This document shows, one piece after another, positions 9,709-20,654 of a DNA stretch of 64,000 nt (position 1 is the stretch's first letter; each line of letters begins with the position of its first letter). The position numbers were made by a program, and so were the translations under genes. This stretch comes from Thereva unica. Its lineage: Eukaryota > Arthropoda > Insecta > Diptera > Therevidae. The notes beneath the pieces are model-generated. The model had not been told where the DNA came from and made no database searches. It saw only the letters and a program-made list of their open reading frames with translations. Where the stretch lies: contig OX465282.1 in the NCBI GenBank assembly GCA_949987705.1, positions 61,377,922-61,441,921 on the forward strand. The letters are read 5' to 3'.

Positions 9709-9868
9709 TGTTTGATGTTTCTGATCTTTTATGTTTTTTACTTCTATTTATTTTTATATGTTTGCATGTCTCAGCCGAGCCCACGTGGTCGGGGTAAATG
9801 TTTCTCAGCCCAGCTGAGAAGTGCGCCTTCTGCATAAGAAGGGAAACTCTATTATTATTATTATAAAA
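9709..9868. repeat. Microsatellite-bearing repeat, copy 1 (CCTTCT...AGAAGG hairpin)
   Basis: Shares TTTGCATGTCTCAG, TTTCTCAGCC and AAGTGCGCCTTCTG...AGAAGGGAAACTCT with 42862-43000 and, in part, 48493-48550. Each copy adjoins a simple repeat, here (TTA)n. The CCTTCT/AGAAGG inverted pair makes a 6-bp stem. Helitron-like or dipteran mini-me-like elements have comparable short hairpins and simple-repeat tracts; that assignment is inference. Confidence 0.7.
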
Positions 9869-11561
9869 ATATCGGATACGCAAAATTCGACAGCTCTACT
9901 TGGAAGGTCGTTACTTACCTTAACTTATCAGTTTACATGGAGAAAATAAAAATACTATAGTTCGGAACGTTTATCAAAAATCTATAAGTATTTGTAATAA
10001 AGTAAATAGCAGTTCAGACACGTATTATTGTAAGCAGTCATTAAATCTAATAGAAGTACAAATACACATTCTTGGTACTAAATTAGAATCTCTGGAAAAC
10101 TTGATAGGGCATAACAAAAATAAAAGACAGGAGGATGGTTCAACGGAATAGGTCATGCTTTTAGAACAGTTTTCGGTACTCTTGACTCATATGATGCTGA
10201 ATATTTCGAAAATGCGATTAATAAGGTTGCAGAAGATGAGCAAGCCAGTCTGAATTTAATGAAGGATCAGGTACAAGTTATGAAAATTACGATTGCAAAT
10301 TTCAATGAAACTGTTAGTAAATTAAAGTTTCATGAGAATAGTCTCGATGAGAATCTTAGGAAAATTAATAAATACAGTGAAACCTTAAATAGTGAAATAG
10401 ATATTATGGGAATGAATGAAATTGCTACACAGCATATTGGATTATTAAACTACTTCACTAATGAAATCAGCGAAGAAATTGATAATTTAATTAATGCTAT
10501 CCTTTTTGCAAAGAAAAATATATTACATCCGATGGTCATTACACCTATTCAGCTTACCATGGAATTGACTAATAATATTCAATCTATGTATACCCAAGGG
10601 ATTAAGCTTTCCTGTGCCTTGCAATTTAGCAAATGCACACACCTTACTCAATATTGTAGATCTTCAAGTCTACCTAAAGAACTTAAAATTAGTTCTCGTA
10701 ATTAATCTCCCACTATCTGAGGATAGATTTTACTAGTTATATCATTTACTTCCTTTACCGATTCCTCATTCTACTTCAAGCAACACCTACGCATATATAC
10801 AACCAAGTTTTAATTATTTCGCTATATCCAACAACCATATGACTTACGCTGCTATTCCCGATATTAATGATTGTAGAACACTCATCAATGAACATTATCT
10901 ATGTAAAAATAAAATTTTATATCGGACAAGCCAAAGTAATGTTTGTGAAATCAATTTGTTCATGATGAACATGAAAACAATTCCAAAAAATTGCAACACT
11001 AGATTCTTATATAGTGACATTGAGATAATTCATCCCCTGAAATTTAATAAGTGGGTCTTGGTCACTACAAGAGAAAAACCGTTAACGATTTTATGTGAAA
11101 AAACGGAAGGGATAGTAGATAAAAACATCTTGGGAACCAGTTTGCTCACCCTCGGCAATTAATGTGAAGCTTATGTAAATTCCAATCGATTAGTGCCAAA
11201 TTACATAGTTACAACAGAATTTCAATCGGTTATACCAGGCATAAACATTATTGAAGATGATTGTTGTATTGAAAAGAAACTAAATTTTACGCATGAATAT
11301 CTTCAGCTCTCTCCGGTTTCTTTGGATAACATTAATTTAGATAGTTTAAAAATAGCTTCTCATAATCTAGACAAGATAAATCAAAGAATAGAAGATGCAC
11401 AACGGCATCCTCTTTTGATAAAATATCCATCAGCACATTCTATAATGTTATATATAGCAATTTCAAGTATTGTAATTTTTATAATTTATAATAGCCTCGA
11501 CACACGGCAGTCAAAAAATTACGAATATTCATCATTTATGACGAACGGTTTTAGGGAGTGA
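9869..11561 (+). pseudogene. env: Decayed env gene (remnant B), no gag or pol nearby
   Basis: Three open segments (to 10705, 10839-11162 and 11193-11561) in different frames together resemble an errantivirus-type Env. A basic cleavage-like stretch near 10120 is followed, after a frame break, by a GIGHAFRTVFGTLDSYDAEY segment as in the fusion region of element A. Coiled-coil-like sequence follows at 10259-10600, then cysteine-containing ectodomain, then a hydrophobic segment (LYIAISSIVIFIIYN) near 11450-11490. The C-terminal end runs into a miniature element at 11492. Frameshifts and stops make it non-functional as read. The missing gag and pol suggest deletion or an isolated env copy. Confidence 0.8.
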
Positions 11562-11962
11562 CACACATTAAAATACGTCTTTATATTTTGACAGTTCTCA
11601 GATGACAAGTGGTAGTGTAGTGAAAAATGTCAGCGACGAATAAAAAAAGAAGGAATATGGCTTATTTGAGATTAACACATAATAATAATTAAATAAATAA
11701 ACACATAACGGCCCGAAAGGCTTTACAGCCTGTTGTAGTAAGCAACTTCAAAACAAATTTAAATCACTTGGCAACGTATGACACTGGAACAAACATCAAA
11801 ACTGAGTTTATTCCAATAATTTACCGGACTACAGATGGCTCTGTTCTGGATTTTCCTAATCGATTAACCAAAATTTTCCTAATCGGTTTTCCTAATTAAT
11901 GAGGTTCAAATTCCTAATTAATGCTGAATTTTCGTCATAAATACGTACGTGTGTCGAGGCTA
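11492..11962. mobile_element. 471-bp miniature element, TAA target duplication, at the end of env remnant B
   Basis: Left end TAGCCTCGACACACG and right end CGTGTGTCGAGGCTA are exact reverse complements, and TAA flanks both (11489-11491, 11963-11965). Termini differ from the 8169-8323 element although the duplication is the same. No coding capacity. PIF/Harbinger-type origin is likely from the 3-bp TAA. Confidence 0.82.
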
Positions 11963-11965
11963 TAA

Positions 11966-12247
11966 GATGTAAAAATGTAGCAAACATTATAAAAGCAAAA
12001 ACGGAAAAAATAATAGTATAATTAAAATAACTAGCAACTCCATTCCAAAATGTCCGCCAACAATGCAACTAGAAGAATCTCCCGAAACTACGATTCAATT
12101 TCCAAAAAGGTGAATGAATGTATTTTTCCCGTGTAGAGGATAAATTAACGAAAATTTTGAGCCATTAACCACCCCCCTAACATGTATGGGGCGGAGATAT
12201 GATTTTTTTTTGTGTGCGGGACATTGTGCGGGACATTTTTACACGCG
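11966..12247. other. Flanking DNA upstream of element C
   Basis: No gene. Contains a twice-repeated TGTGCGGGACATT near 12220-12240. Its last four bases, CGCG at 12244-12247, are the left target duplication of element C. Confidence 0.6.
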
Positions 12248-12593
12248 AGTTACGTCAACATTTCAACATGAAAATGATTCCCAGCGACGTTCCGTAGCAT
12301 CAGCGTCTACACAGCTCTTTAGTTACAACATTTAATAATTCTCAGAAGCAAAATGTAACATGACGCTGCTACAGAACTTCGCTGTGAATTAGGAAGATGC
12401 TTGAAGTGCATTTATTTTAAGTTCGAAATTAAAAAGCTTACTGTAAGCATTCACTGTAAAAGTAACCGTCGCGATCTTAAGATCGTTTTCATAGTTTAAA
12501 TAAAAGTATATTAATTAAAATTAATATAATTATTCGTTTTATTTCTTTTGTTAATTCCAAATTTGTTTAACAAAAATAAAAATAAACGTAATT
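12248..12593 (+). repeat. 5' LTR of element C
   Basis: 346 bp, matching 20655-21003 (349 bp) almost base for base. Differences include a 3-bp AAT indel and a few substitutions. It holds a GCGATCTTAAGATCGT dyad. Confidence 0.95.
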
Positions 12594-12604
12594 GGCGCAG
12601 TCGA
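12593..12604 (+). other. Primer binding site of element C
   Basis: TGGCGCAGTCGA starts on the last T of the LTR. The same TGGCGCAGTCG-type site follows the 5' LTR of element F (31599) and, as TGGCGCAGCCGG, of V (62075). In Drosophila 17.6/297-type elements this site pairs with a serine tRNA; that tRNA assignment is from family knowledge. Confidence 0.85.
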
Positions 12605-13035
12605 GTAGAATGTCTTTACTAAAGTAATCGGCATACGGAAATACGGATTTCTTCTTTGTGTAATAGTGGATCGATTCAGTAATCGAGCAAATTTTTTATA
12701 AAAAAAAGTTCAGTTTTTTGTTGACCTCTTTTTGAAGATTGAGGATAAAAGGAAAGCAATAATAATAAAAATTTGTGGTATCGATAATATAAATAATGTT
12801 AATTACTGAGAGTGGGGAATAAGAAAATTTATATGGAAAGCGAGAAAATAAAGTGAAGAAGAAATTTTTTTTTTGATTAAGCATTTTATTACTAAATAGT
12901 AATAGTGAAGAAAAAAAAACATATTATATAAAAGCAAAGTGGTGCTTAAAAAATAAAAAAAAATATATATATAAGTTTATGAAAAAAAAAACAATAACAA
13001 AAAAGCTAAAGAATAAAAAAAAAAAAAAAAAAAAC
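12605..13035. other. Leader of element C
   Basis: About 430 bases of A-rich untranslated sequence with long A runs at 12911-13034, ending at the gag ATG (13036). No gene. Confidence 0.7.
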
Positions 13036-13899
13036 ATGGTAACAGAAGCTCCACCATTTGCATTTTCCACGACCGAGCTCATTAAGGAAGCCCAACGAAT
13101 TAGGGAATTTAATGGAGATGGAACTTATGCCTTAAGTTCATTTCTGAGAGAAGTTGACATCATCCTCCCATTATTTGACAATCAACCACTGGTCAAACAA
13201 TACGTTTTCTCGAGAACCATCATCAATAAAATACAAGGACCAGCGCTGGATGTTATAAGAACCTTGGGAACGGAAGTAACATGGGATGAAATCAAAGCCG
13301 AACTGATAAACAATTTTGGAGTCAGGGAAATTTACTACCAACTCTACCATCAGGCCATATCCTTAAGGAATTTTAATGTAAGAAATTATTTTATTAGTTT
13401 GAGATCTATATTAGCTAGGCTTAACGAAAAGTTCGAATATGACTCTAATAAACCAATGGAATTTTCCCCAAAATCAAACGAATCAATTATATTAAGAACC
13501 TTTTTAGATAAGTTCAGTGATTTTAAGTATAAATATAACTACCCTACGTGACGCATTCAATATTTTAGAAAGTTCGGGAAATAATAAAAGATAGAAATAT
13601 ATCATATTCGAAACCAAGTCAATATTCGCTTAATAAAAACAAAAATTACCATACTAACCAACAGCCTACATTCAGGCAAAGTAGCTCTCAAAATTTCCGA
13701 CAACATAATTCTTGGAATTCAAACCGATTCAGAAACCCTAATTACCAAGCTTACTCAAATCAAATAAGGCAAAGCCCACATAATTATCGGAATAATTCAG
13801 AACAAACGAGACGAACTCAGTCTCAACCTATGGATGTCGACCATTTTGATAATGAAATAAATTTTCGGGCAATGCCCACAAAACCAATCTACCGGTAGT
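13036..13899 (+). pseudogene. gag: Gag of element C, frame broken
   Basis: Starts MVTEAPPFAFSTTEL after an A-rich leader. The first 170 or so residues show an errantivirus capsid-like layout: an FNGDGTYALSSFLREVD stretch, an RTIINKIQGPALDVI helix and a TWDEIKAELINNFG motif. The frame stops at 13551 and continues in another frame as an asparagine/glutamine-rich tail that ends with QPMDVDHFD. A PMD(V/I/T)D-like motif also occurs near the gag C-terminus of elements F and J. There is no zinc knuckle. The break makes this copy unlikely to give full-length Gag. Confidence 0.8.
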
Positions 13900-14390
13900 A
13901 GAATTAACAATCGATGATAATAAAATAAAATGTCTTATTGATACCGGATCCTCTACCACTCTACTCAACAAAAAGAAATTATTGAAATATAAAAGAATAC
14001 TTCTGCGAACCCCTCTTAGATTTAAAACCTTAAACTCAACTACATCTGTTAATAAAGAAATCGTAACTAACCTCCCTGTTTAATTCAATGAAGACGCCGA
14101 TATGGCATGGACATTAACTAGATTTCATAAGAAAAATTTCGATGGTATTATTGGCCAAAATTTGTTAAAACCTTTAGGCGCAATTATCGACATGGGTAAA
14201 GACACATTAACAATAAACAAAAACAAAATGAAATTTCTTTATAAATGTCCATATGATGAAGAAGTAATCCACCAGCTCGAACATTCAGAGTTAGACGAGA
14301 ACATAAATGCAAGTCTTTTTAAAAATTTAAACACACAAGAAAGTATAGAGTTAGAAAATTTGCTGAAAACATACATAAGGTTGTTTTTAG
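13900..14390 (+). pseudogene. pol: Protease part of pol of element C, broken
   Basis: Reads CLIDTGSSTTLL, an intact retroviral aspartic protease active site, then after an in-frame stop near 14081 the flap-to-loop region with IIGQNLLKPLGA. The frame then enters the linker toward reverse transcriptase and is cut by the 514-bp insertion beginning at 14391. Confidence 0.78.
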
Positions 14391-14904
14391 CTTTTTTTAA
14401 AAAAAAAGCTTATACAGAGGCTCTGTCCGTCTGTCCGTCTGAAGCCTACTTTCATCTTTGAAAGTACTGCCGCTATAGACTTGGGCCATATCTCAAAATG
14501 TAGCTCTTGGTCAAAAGACCAAAAACTGAGAAAATGGTCTGGAAATTTCAATCAGAAGTATATTTAAACAACAAAAAAGATCCTTTAAAGAAAATATTGT
14601 GACTAATTTTTGTGTTCTAAGGCTTATAACTTCTTAATTATTCATTTTACCACAAAAGTTCTAAGTACATAATAAGTTGTAGATTATTTAATTCTAAACA
14701 AAAAGTGTCCTTGCAAATTTCCGGTAAGATGTGCCGTTTCGGAGATATAGTGGAAAAACCATTTGAAAAACCACATTCGAATTATTGAGTGCGGATCAAT
14801 CTCCACTTAATATATTGTCATCCAATCTGAAGTGTTATTCAACAGAAAGAATACCATGAAAAAGCGTAATTAGTGGCTAGTCTCTAGGCACAACATCCTA
14901 CTAG
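14391..14904. mobile_element. 514-bp unclassified insertion in pol of element C, TTTAG duplication
   Basis: TTTAG flanks it at 14386-14390 and 14905-14909, and removing the insert plus one copy restores the order of pol residues expected just before reverse transcriptase. It contains poly-T/poly-A and a GTCTGTCCGTCTGTCCGTCTG run (14425-14445) but no clear terminal inverted repeat and no ORF, so its class is unknown. Confidence 0.75.
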
Positions 14905-15777
14905 TTTAGAGAAGGCGAAGTACTAACAAATACTAACGAAGTCAAACATGACATAATCACAACTACAGACAGACCTATTTATTGGAAAATCTATCGATAT
15001 CCACAGATACATGAACAGGAGATTACGAAACAGATTAATGAAATGCTCAAAAATGGAATAATAAAAGAAAGGAATTCTCTATATAACAGCCCTCTTTGGA
15101 TTGTCCCTAAGAAAATGGACAATTCGGGTAAGAAAAAATGGAGAATAGTGGTGGATTATAGAAAATTAAACGAAGTGACAATCGACGATAAATACCCGAT
15201 CCCTAATATTGAAAATATTCTGGACAAACTTGGGAGAGCCCAATACTTTACAACCGTCGACCTGGCGAAAGGCTTCCATCAGATACTGGTCAACGAAAAT
15301 GACACGAAAAAGACAGCCTTCTCCACGCCAAATGGTCATTATGAATTCGTGAGAATGCCATTTGGGCTTAAAAATGCCCCGGCAACTTTTCAACGCTTAA
15401 TGAACTCAATCTTGAGAGATTTTATAAATAAAATCTGCGTGGTGTATATGGACGATATACTTATTTTTTCGACATCCCTTGAAGAGCACATAGATAACAT
15501 TAAAAAGATTTTCAATAGATTGGAGGTAGCAAACTTAAAAATACTGATAGAGAAGTGCAGTTTTTTATCAAAGGAAACCGAATATTTAGGACATATCCTT
15601 ACCCCCGAAGGAGTAAGACCCAACCCAAAAAAGATTGAAACCATAACAAAATTACAACTACCAAAAACACAGAAGCAAATCAAATCGTTCCTGGGAATAA
15701 CCGGCTTTTATAGAAAATTTGTGAAAGACTATGCAAAAGTAGCCCAGCCTTTAACCAAATATTTAAAAAAAATATGA
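14905..15777 (+). pseudogene. pol: Reverse transcriptase domain of element C
   Basis: A 244-residue open stretch from 15043, and open further upstream to the insertion at 14904, copying RNA into DNA in the intact element. It shows the Ty3/gypsy RT blocks in order: [70 protein letters not shown], and the catalytic VVYMDDILIFS. It ends with the connection to RNase H (FLGITGFYRKFVKDYA). RT itself is uninterrupted, but the frame stops at 15777 and the upstream and downstream pol parts are damaged, so this is scored as part of a broken gene. Confidence 0.9.
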
Positions 15778-16134
15778 AAGTGAACATCGAAGATCCCAAC
15801 TATATAAATGCATTCGAAAAATTGAAAAACTTAATCACTCAATCTCCGGTCCTGAAATATCCCGATTTCTCCAAAAAAATTAAGTTAAGCCACCCAGTGT
15901 GCTATGCTAGCCGAACATTAAACCAACATGAAATTAACTATTCAACAAGAGAAAAGGAGTTAGTCGCAATGGTTTGGGCAACAAACTATTTCCGACCTTA
16001 TCTCTATGGAAAAAAATTTGACCTTCTCACAGATCACCAGCCTTTAAAATGGCTACATACAAAAACCAGCGGAAAAGATTCAAACCCCCGATTATATATG
16101 TAGATGGATGCTAAAACTTGGTGAATACAACATT
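15774..16134 (+). pseudogene. pol: RNase H part of pol of element C, internally deleted
   Basis: In a frame shifted against RT, the ORF has VCYASRTLNQHEINYSTREKE, LVAMVWATNYFRPYLYG and LLTDHQPLKWL, the middle and C-terminal RNase H motifs. The first catalytic aspartate block (the TDAS region) is absent between FSKKIKLSH and PVCYASRTL, indicating an internal deletion. A stop occurs near 16100 and the 1681-bp insertion starts at 16135. Confidence 0.82.
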
Positions 16135-17815
16135 AGCTGCGTTCCTTTTCTGCTAATTTTTACTATTTTTTACACTTGCATACTAGCAACTACACTTGCT
16201 CTTCTAAACGAGTAGATATCACTTGCAATTACGCAATTGAAATCCGCTAGGGGGAAAGCGGCCATTTTGAGTCTATTGTGAATTATTTTCACTTACGCCA
16301 TTACCCGCTAGATGGCTTTTATTTGTGTCGAGCTGATTTACTCATATAAAAACGTCCATAATAGTCCAAAACGCGGGGGGGGGTGTTCCAAAATAACACC
16401 GTTAAGAAAATCGAACCCTAAAGGTTTTTGGGGTCGCTGATCACGAAAATCGAGGTCCCGCGGTCCTAAAATTAGGGCGTCACCCCTAAAAATGCAAAAA
16501 ACACCCCTTTTTAGGGGGTTTTTCGCAATTAATTCAGTAATAATGAAAACTAATGCGATGAAATGCACTTTTTTAAATATATATTTGCGAAGGTGGTTGA
16601 TTTATACAAAATTAAGGCGAACTTAATGGTAAGGGGTACTCCTAAAGGGTTGAAAGTACCCCTAAATTGGCGAAATTTTTTTTTGCAGATAATACCTTTT
16701 GAACCAAATTGCAAACAAAAAGCAAAAAAAAAAATTTGCTTTATATTAAGTTGTTTTTATTATAGTAGGGGTAGTTTTAACCGCTTAAAGGTTGAAAATA
16801 ATTTATTTTTGCCTGACAGTATCTACGCCCACAATCGAATTTGAAGCAAAAACTTTTAAAAAAATATATACAATTTTTGCCATTTTTGGCCGATTTAGGG
16901 GTACTTTCAACCCTTTAGGAGTACCCCTTACCATTAAGTTCGCCTTAATTTAGTATAAATCAACCACCTTCGAAAATAAATATTAAAAAAAGTGCATTTC
17001 ATCGCATTAGTTTTCATTATTACTGAAATAATCGCGAAAACCCCCTAAAAAGGGGTGTTTTTTGCATTTTTAGGGGTGATCAGCGACCCCAAAAATCTTT
17101 AGGGTTCGATTTTCTTAACGGTGTTATTTTGGAACACCCTGCCCCCCTCCAGTTTTCAATGAACTATATTGTAGGGGTAGTTTTAACCCCTTAAGGGTTG
17201 AAAATAATTTATTTTTGCCTGACAGTACGCCCACAATCGAATTTGAAGCACAAACTTGGGAAATTTTTTTTTACACTTTTTGCCATTTTTCGCCAGTTTC
17301 AACCCTTTAGGAGTACCCCTTACCATTAAGTTCGCCTTAATTTTGTATAAATCAACCACCTTCGCAAATAAATATTAAAAAAAGTGCATTAGTTTTCATT
17401 ATTACTGAAATAATCGCGAAAACCCCCTAAAAAGGGGTGTTTTTTGCATTTTTAGGGGTGACGCCCTAATTTTAGGACCGCGGGACCTCGATTTTCGTGA
17501 TCAGCGACCCCGAAAACGTTTAGGGTTCGATTTTCTTAACGGTGTTATTTTGGAACACCATAACGCGCGTTTTGAATGGACTATAAATAAAACTTCAGTC
17601 GTATAATTATCAAAAATTATTATCTTTCGTTTTACTTTAGAAATTATCGCATTGATTTCTCCATTGTGTCACAAATTCTTCTTTTAAGAATTTTTTATTT
17701 GTAAAGTTTAAAGTAACGTCAAAAATTTCAAGCGAGATTCTACTCAAATCAGAAAATTGTGCGTTCCTTTTCTGCTCTGCTCACAAGTACTAAATAGTAG
17801 AAAAGGAACGCAGCT
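16135..17815. mobile_element. 1681-bp insertion in pol of element C, ATT duplication, carrying a foldback structure
   Basis: Ends are AGCTGCGTTCCTTTTCT and its reverse complement AGAAAAGGAACGCAGCT. ATT flanks it (16132-16134, 17816-17818), and the pol reading of the host element resumes in frame after removing it. An additional GCGTTCCTTTTCTGCT at 17761 forms a 52-bp terminal hairpin with the right end. Most of the interior (16361-17585) is a second structure made of long inverted repeats. No transposase is encoded. A 3-bp duplication is compatible with PIF/Harbinger-type elements, but the class is uncertain. Confidence 0.8.
16361..17585. repeat. Long inverted-repeat (foldback-like) structure with a duplicated right arm
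   Basis: The left arm (about 16361-16760) reads inward from ATAGTCCAAAACGCG. Its reverse complement occurs twice: about 16880-17150 and about 17290-17585, the latter ending with the matching CGCGTTTTGAATGGACTAT. Between them the central segment GTAGGGGTAGTTTTAACC is present at 16767 and again at 17172. The order is arm, centre, arm', centre, arm', so a centre-plus-arm unit of roughly 410 bp is duplicated in tandem. No ORF. Confidence 0.85.
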
Positions 17816-17947
17816 ATTAACATAGATTACATCAAAGGAAGAGAAAATAAAGTCGCTGATTTTCTCAGTCGGATTAATACGGACAGGAACGAAATCAACC
17901 ATAATGAAGAAGAAAGGGATAATTCAACGAACAACTCAAATATTTCT

Positions 17948-19276
17948 ATGCAAAACCATGCAGATTTGTCCGAGCAACAAACGATCCATTCTCAAGAAGA
18001 GGATCTCAATAATCATATCCCTATCTTGGATACGGTAGTCAATCGCTTTAAAACACAATTAATACTTACAGACAACAAGGAAAAGGACGACGAAATAAAG
18101 AATGGAAATAGAAAAATCTACATTAATACAGAAGATATAAAAAATAAGTTGACGGACATCTTAAGAGGATATATCAAGCCAAGAAAAATTGGAATATTTA
18201 CAGAATTAGATGATCATAAGTATAACCTAGTGCAGAACAAAATTATTGAATTATTTGATGGAAATTCCCCAATAAAATTTGTTCGATGTTCACATCATGC
18301 AAAAGACATGAAAGACGAAAATGAAACTTATAAAGAAATACACCGATATCATAAAAATGAATCTGGGCATTCAGGGATCAATAATAATTATGAAAGCCTT
18401 AAAAAATTAATATATTTTCGGAAATTAAAAATCTTAGTACATAAATATATAAATAATTGTGACATTTGGAACAAAACCAAATATGATCGAAATCCTATTA
18501 AAGAAAAATTTAAATTAACGGAAACACCAACGGACATAAAGCAGATTATCCACATGGATATATGCACAAACTCGAAAAGTAATTTTTTAACATTTATTGG
18601 ACGGTTTTCAAAATTCGCCACCGCTTATTACCTTGAGGACAGAAATAATCAAACGATTATAGAAAAAATTAGACACTATAAATCGCAAAGAAGACACTTT
18701 TTAAAACTTATAACGGATAATGAATTCAAAAGTATTAACATAAAAGACTTTTTAAGAAATGAACGAATTGAGCGGGATTTGGTCAAACCAAATAATCATA
18801 CAGGTAATGCAGATATCGAGAGATTGCATAATACCTTGAGTGAAAAAATCAGGATTTTGGGAATGGAACAGAAGGAATTAAATATTAAAGAAAAGATAGC
18901 CAAAGCTATTGAGTGGTATAATAACAATCTTCATTCCACTATTAAGGAAAGGCCAATAAATGTTCTAGAAGGCAAATGCGATAAAAATTTTATACTACAT
19001 AATTTAAGTAAAGAAAAAGAAAGATATATAAACAAAAGAAATTTAAAACGGGAAACTTACACTGAGAATCGGTCCCAAGGATATATAAAAAACTATAAAA
19101 GCGTTAGACATAAGGAACAACCAAAATTTATCAAACATAAACTAGAAAATATCCATTCAAAAAACATTAACCGTAAAAATAAATTTTCAGGTGAACTTGA
19201 TCCTCAAAATATTCCTCATGAGCATACTGATGATAGCAACCCAGGCCCATCTTATAGTGCAGAAAATAGAAACTAA
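17948..19276 (+). CDS. pol: Integrase of element C
   Basis: A 442-residue frame, open upstream to the insertion end, that would insert the element's DNA into the chromosome. The zinc-binding HHCC region is present (HRYHKNESGHSG, then NNCDIWNKTK). The catalytic triad is visible as D in IIHMDICTNS, D in LITDNEFKS and E in GNADIERLHNT, in DD35E-like spacing. The C-terminal part is lysine- and asparagine-rich. Its last 86 bases overlap the start of env in another frame. This domain has no stop, but it depends on a pol frame that is broken upstream. Confidence 0.88.
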   Translation: MQNHADLSEQQTIHSQEEDLNNHIPILDTVVNRFKTQLILTDNKEKDDEIKNGNRKIYINTEDIKNKLTDILRGYIKPRKIGIFTELDDHKYNLVQNKIIELFDGNSPIKFVRCSHHAKDMKDENETYKEIHRYHKNESGHSGINNNYESLKKLIYFRKLKILVHKYINNCDIWNKTKYDRNPIKEKFKLTETPTDIKQIIHMDICTNSKSNFLTFIGRFSKFATAYYLEDRNNQTIIEKIRHYKSQRRHFLKLITDNEFKSINIKDFLRNERIERDLVKPNNHTGNADIERLHNTLSEKIRILGMEQKELNIKEKIAKAIEWYNNNLHSTIKERPINVLEGKCDKNFILHNLSKEKERYINKRNLKRETYTENRSQGYIKNYKSVRHKEQPKFIKHKLENIHSKNINRKNKFSGELDPQNIPHEHTDDSNPGPSYSAENRN

Positions 19277-20603
19277 TGCGGGATACACTGAAATAAAATT
19301 GGGAAAAGCTGAAGTCGTTGTAAATTACAATATAATCTTAAATATAGTAAACCCTTCCGAAATGAAAAATATAATAGATCAATTAGAAACTAATTTACTA
19401 CAAATAGAATTACATCCGATTAAGAAATCTATACTTCAACATGAAATTAAAGCCCTTAAAACTAAGCTAAAACTACTGGTTCCACACCGCCATGAAAGAG
19501 GATTATTAAATTTTATAGGTACGATTCACAAATGGCTACACGGCACAATGGATAATCAAGATAGAGAAGAAACAGAAAGTCATTTAAATATAATCGATAC
19601 AAATAACCACAATATAATTAGCAATGTCAATCAACTAATAAAAATAAATACTAACTTTAATCAAACTTTCATTAAACTGAAAAAAATTATCGAAAAAGAT
19701 AGAGAAGCTATAGCAGCAAACCTAAATCAAATTGCTTCAGACAATAGAAAAATATATACTCAAGTGACTTACATTGACTATGTACTTAAATTGAAAATTC
19801 TTTCTGACAAGCTAGAACACATCCAAGAAAATATTGCGTCATCTAGGTTAGGTATATTGCGCAGCAACATATTAACTAGCGAAGAAATAGAAGAATATAA
19901 GATAGATTTACAAAAATTTAGGAATATTAAATTGGGTACAGTTATAGATAATCTTGATAACTTAATATTTGTTATTATGGTTCCCAAAGATATAATTTTA
20001 GCGGATAAGTCAATATTATTGTATCAATGACCAATGATAAACACGAAGAAATAATACTAGATAGTACGCAAATAATACGATATATGTAATAACAAAACTT
20101 ATAGTTATACTGAAAATAAAGATCTAAAAAATCAAAAAAATTATAATAGCTGCTTATTAATGAAAAATTGTGTGAAAACCTTCAACAATGTGTCGCAAAT
20201 AATAGAATTAGACAGAGGCATTGCAATTGCTAAAAATCAAAATCTTGCAAATTTAAGTAGCGATTGTGATGAACGAAAAATTACATTAAAGGGAAATTAT
20301 TTGTTATCGCTTCACAATTGCTCGATTAAAATAGATAATCATATTATATATAATAAAGAGAAAGAATTTAAACAAAGTTTTATCATACCGAATCCTTTAG
20401 ACAACTTAGAAAATTTAAACAAAAAATTAACATTTGATGACATTATTTTACAACAAATAGAAAACACAAAAAAAATAGATGAACTGAAATTCCAAAAACA
20501 TTCGCATTTTATCTATAGTGGAATGTTAACTGTAACCTTGGTATTAATTGTAATAATAATAGCAATATATGTATATGTACAAAACCAAAAAGGAAAAAAT
20601 TAA
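19191..20603 (+). pseudogene. env: Env of element C, signal peptide overlapping integrase, frame broken
   Basis: The first segment (19191-20030) begins with a hydrophobic LILKIFLMSILMIATQAH sequence that looks like a signal peptide, encoded in a different frame across the end of integrase. HRHERG near 19491 and LLNFIGTIHKWLHGTMDN correspond to the cleavage and fusion region, followed by coiled-coil-like sequence. The frame is lost near 20030 and returns at 20160-20603, ending with a membrane segment (MLTVTLVLIVIIIAIYVYV). At least two frame breaks separate the two parts. As read, a complete glycoprotein could not be made. Confidence 0.83.
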
Positions 20604-20643
20604 AATAAATAACATTATTAAAACTCAGGAGAGTCCTAAAGTT

Positions 20644-20654
20644 AAGGAGGGGGA
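20644..20654 (+). other. Polypurine tract of element C
   Basis: AAGGAGGGGGA directly precedes the 3' LTR, the standard plus-strand primer position. Confidence 0.85.
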
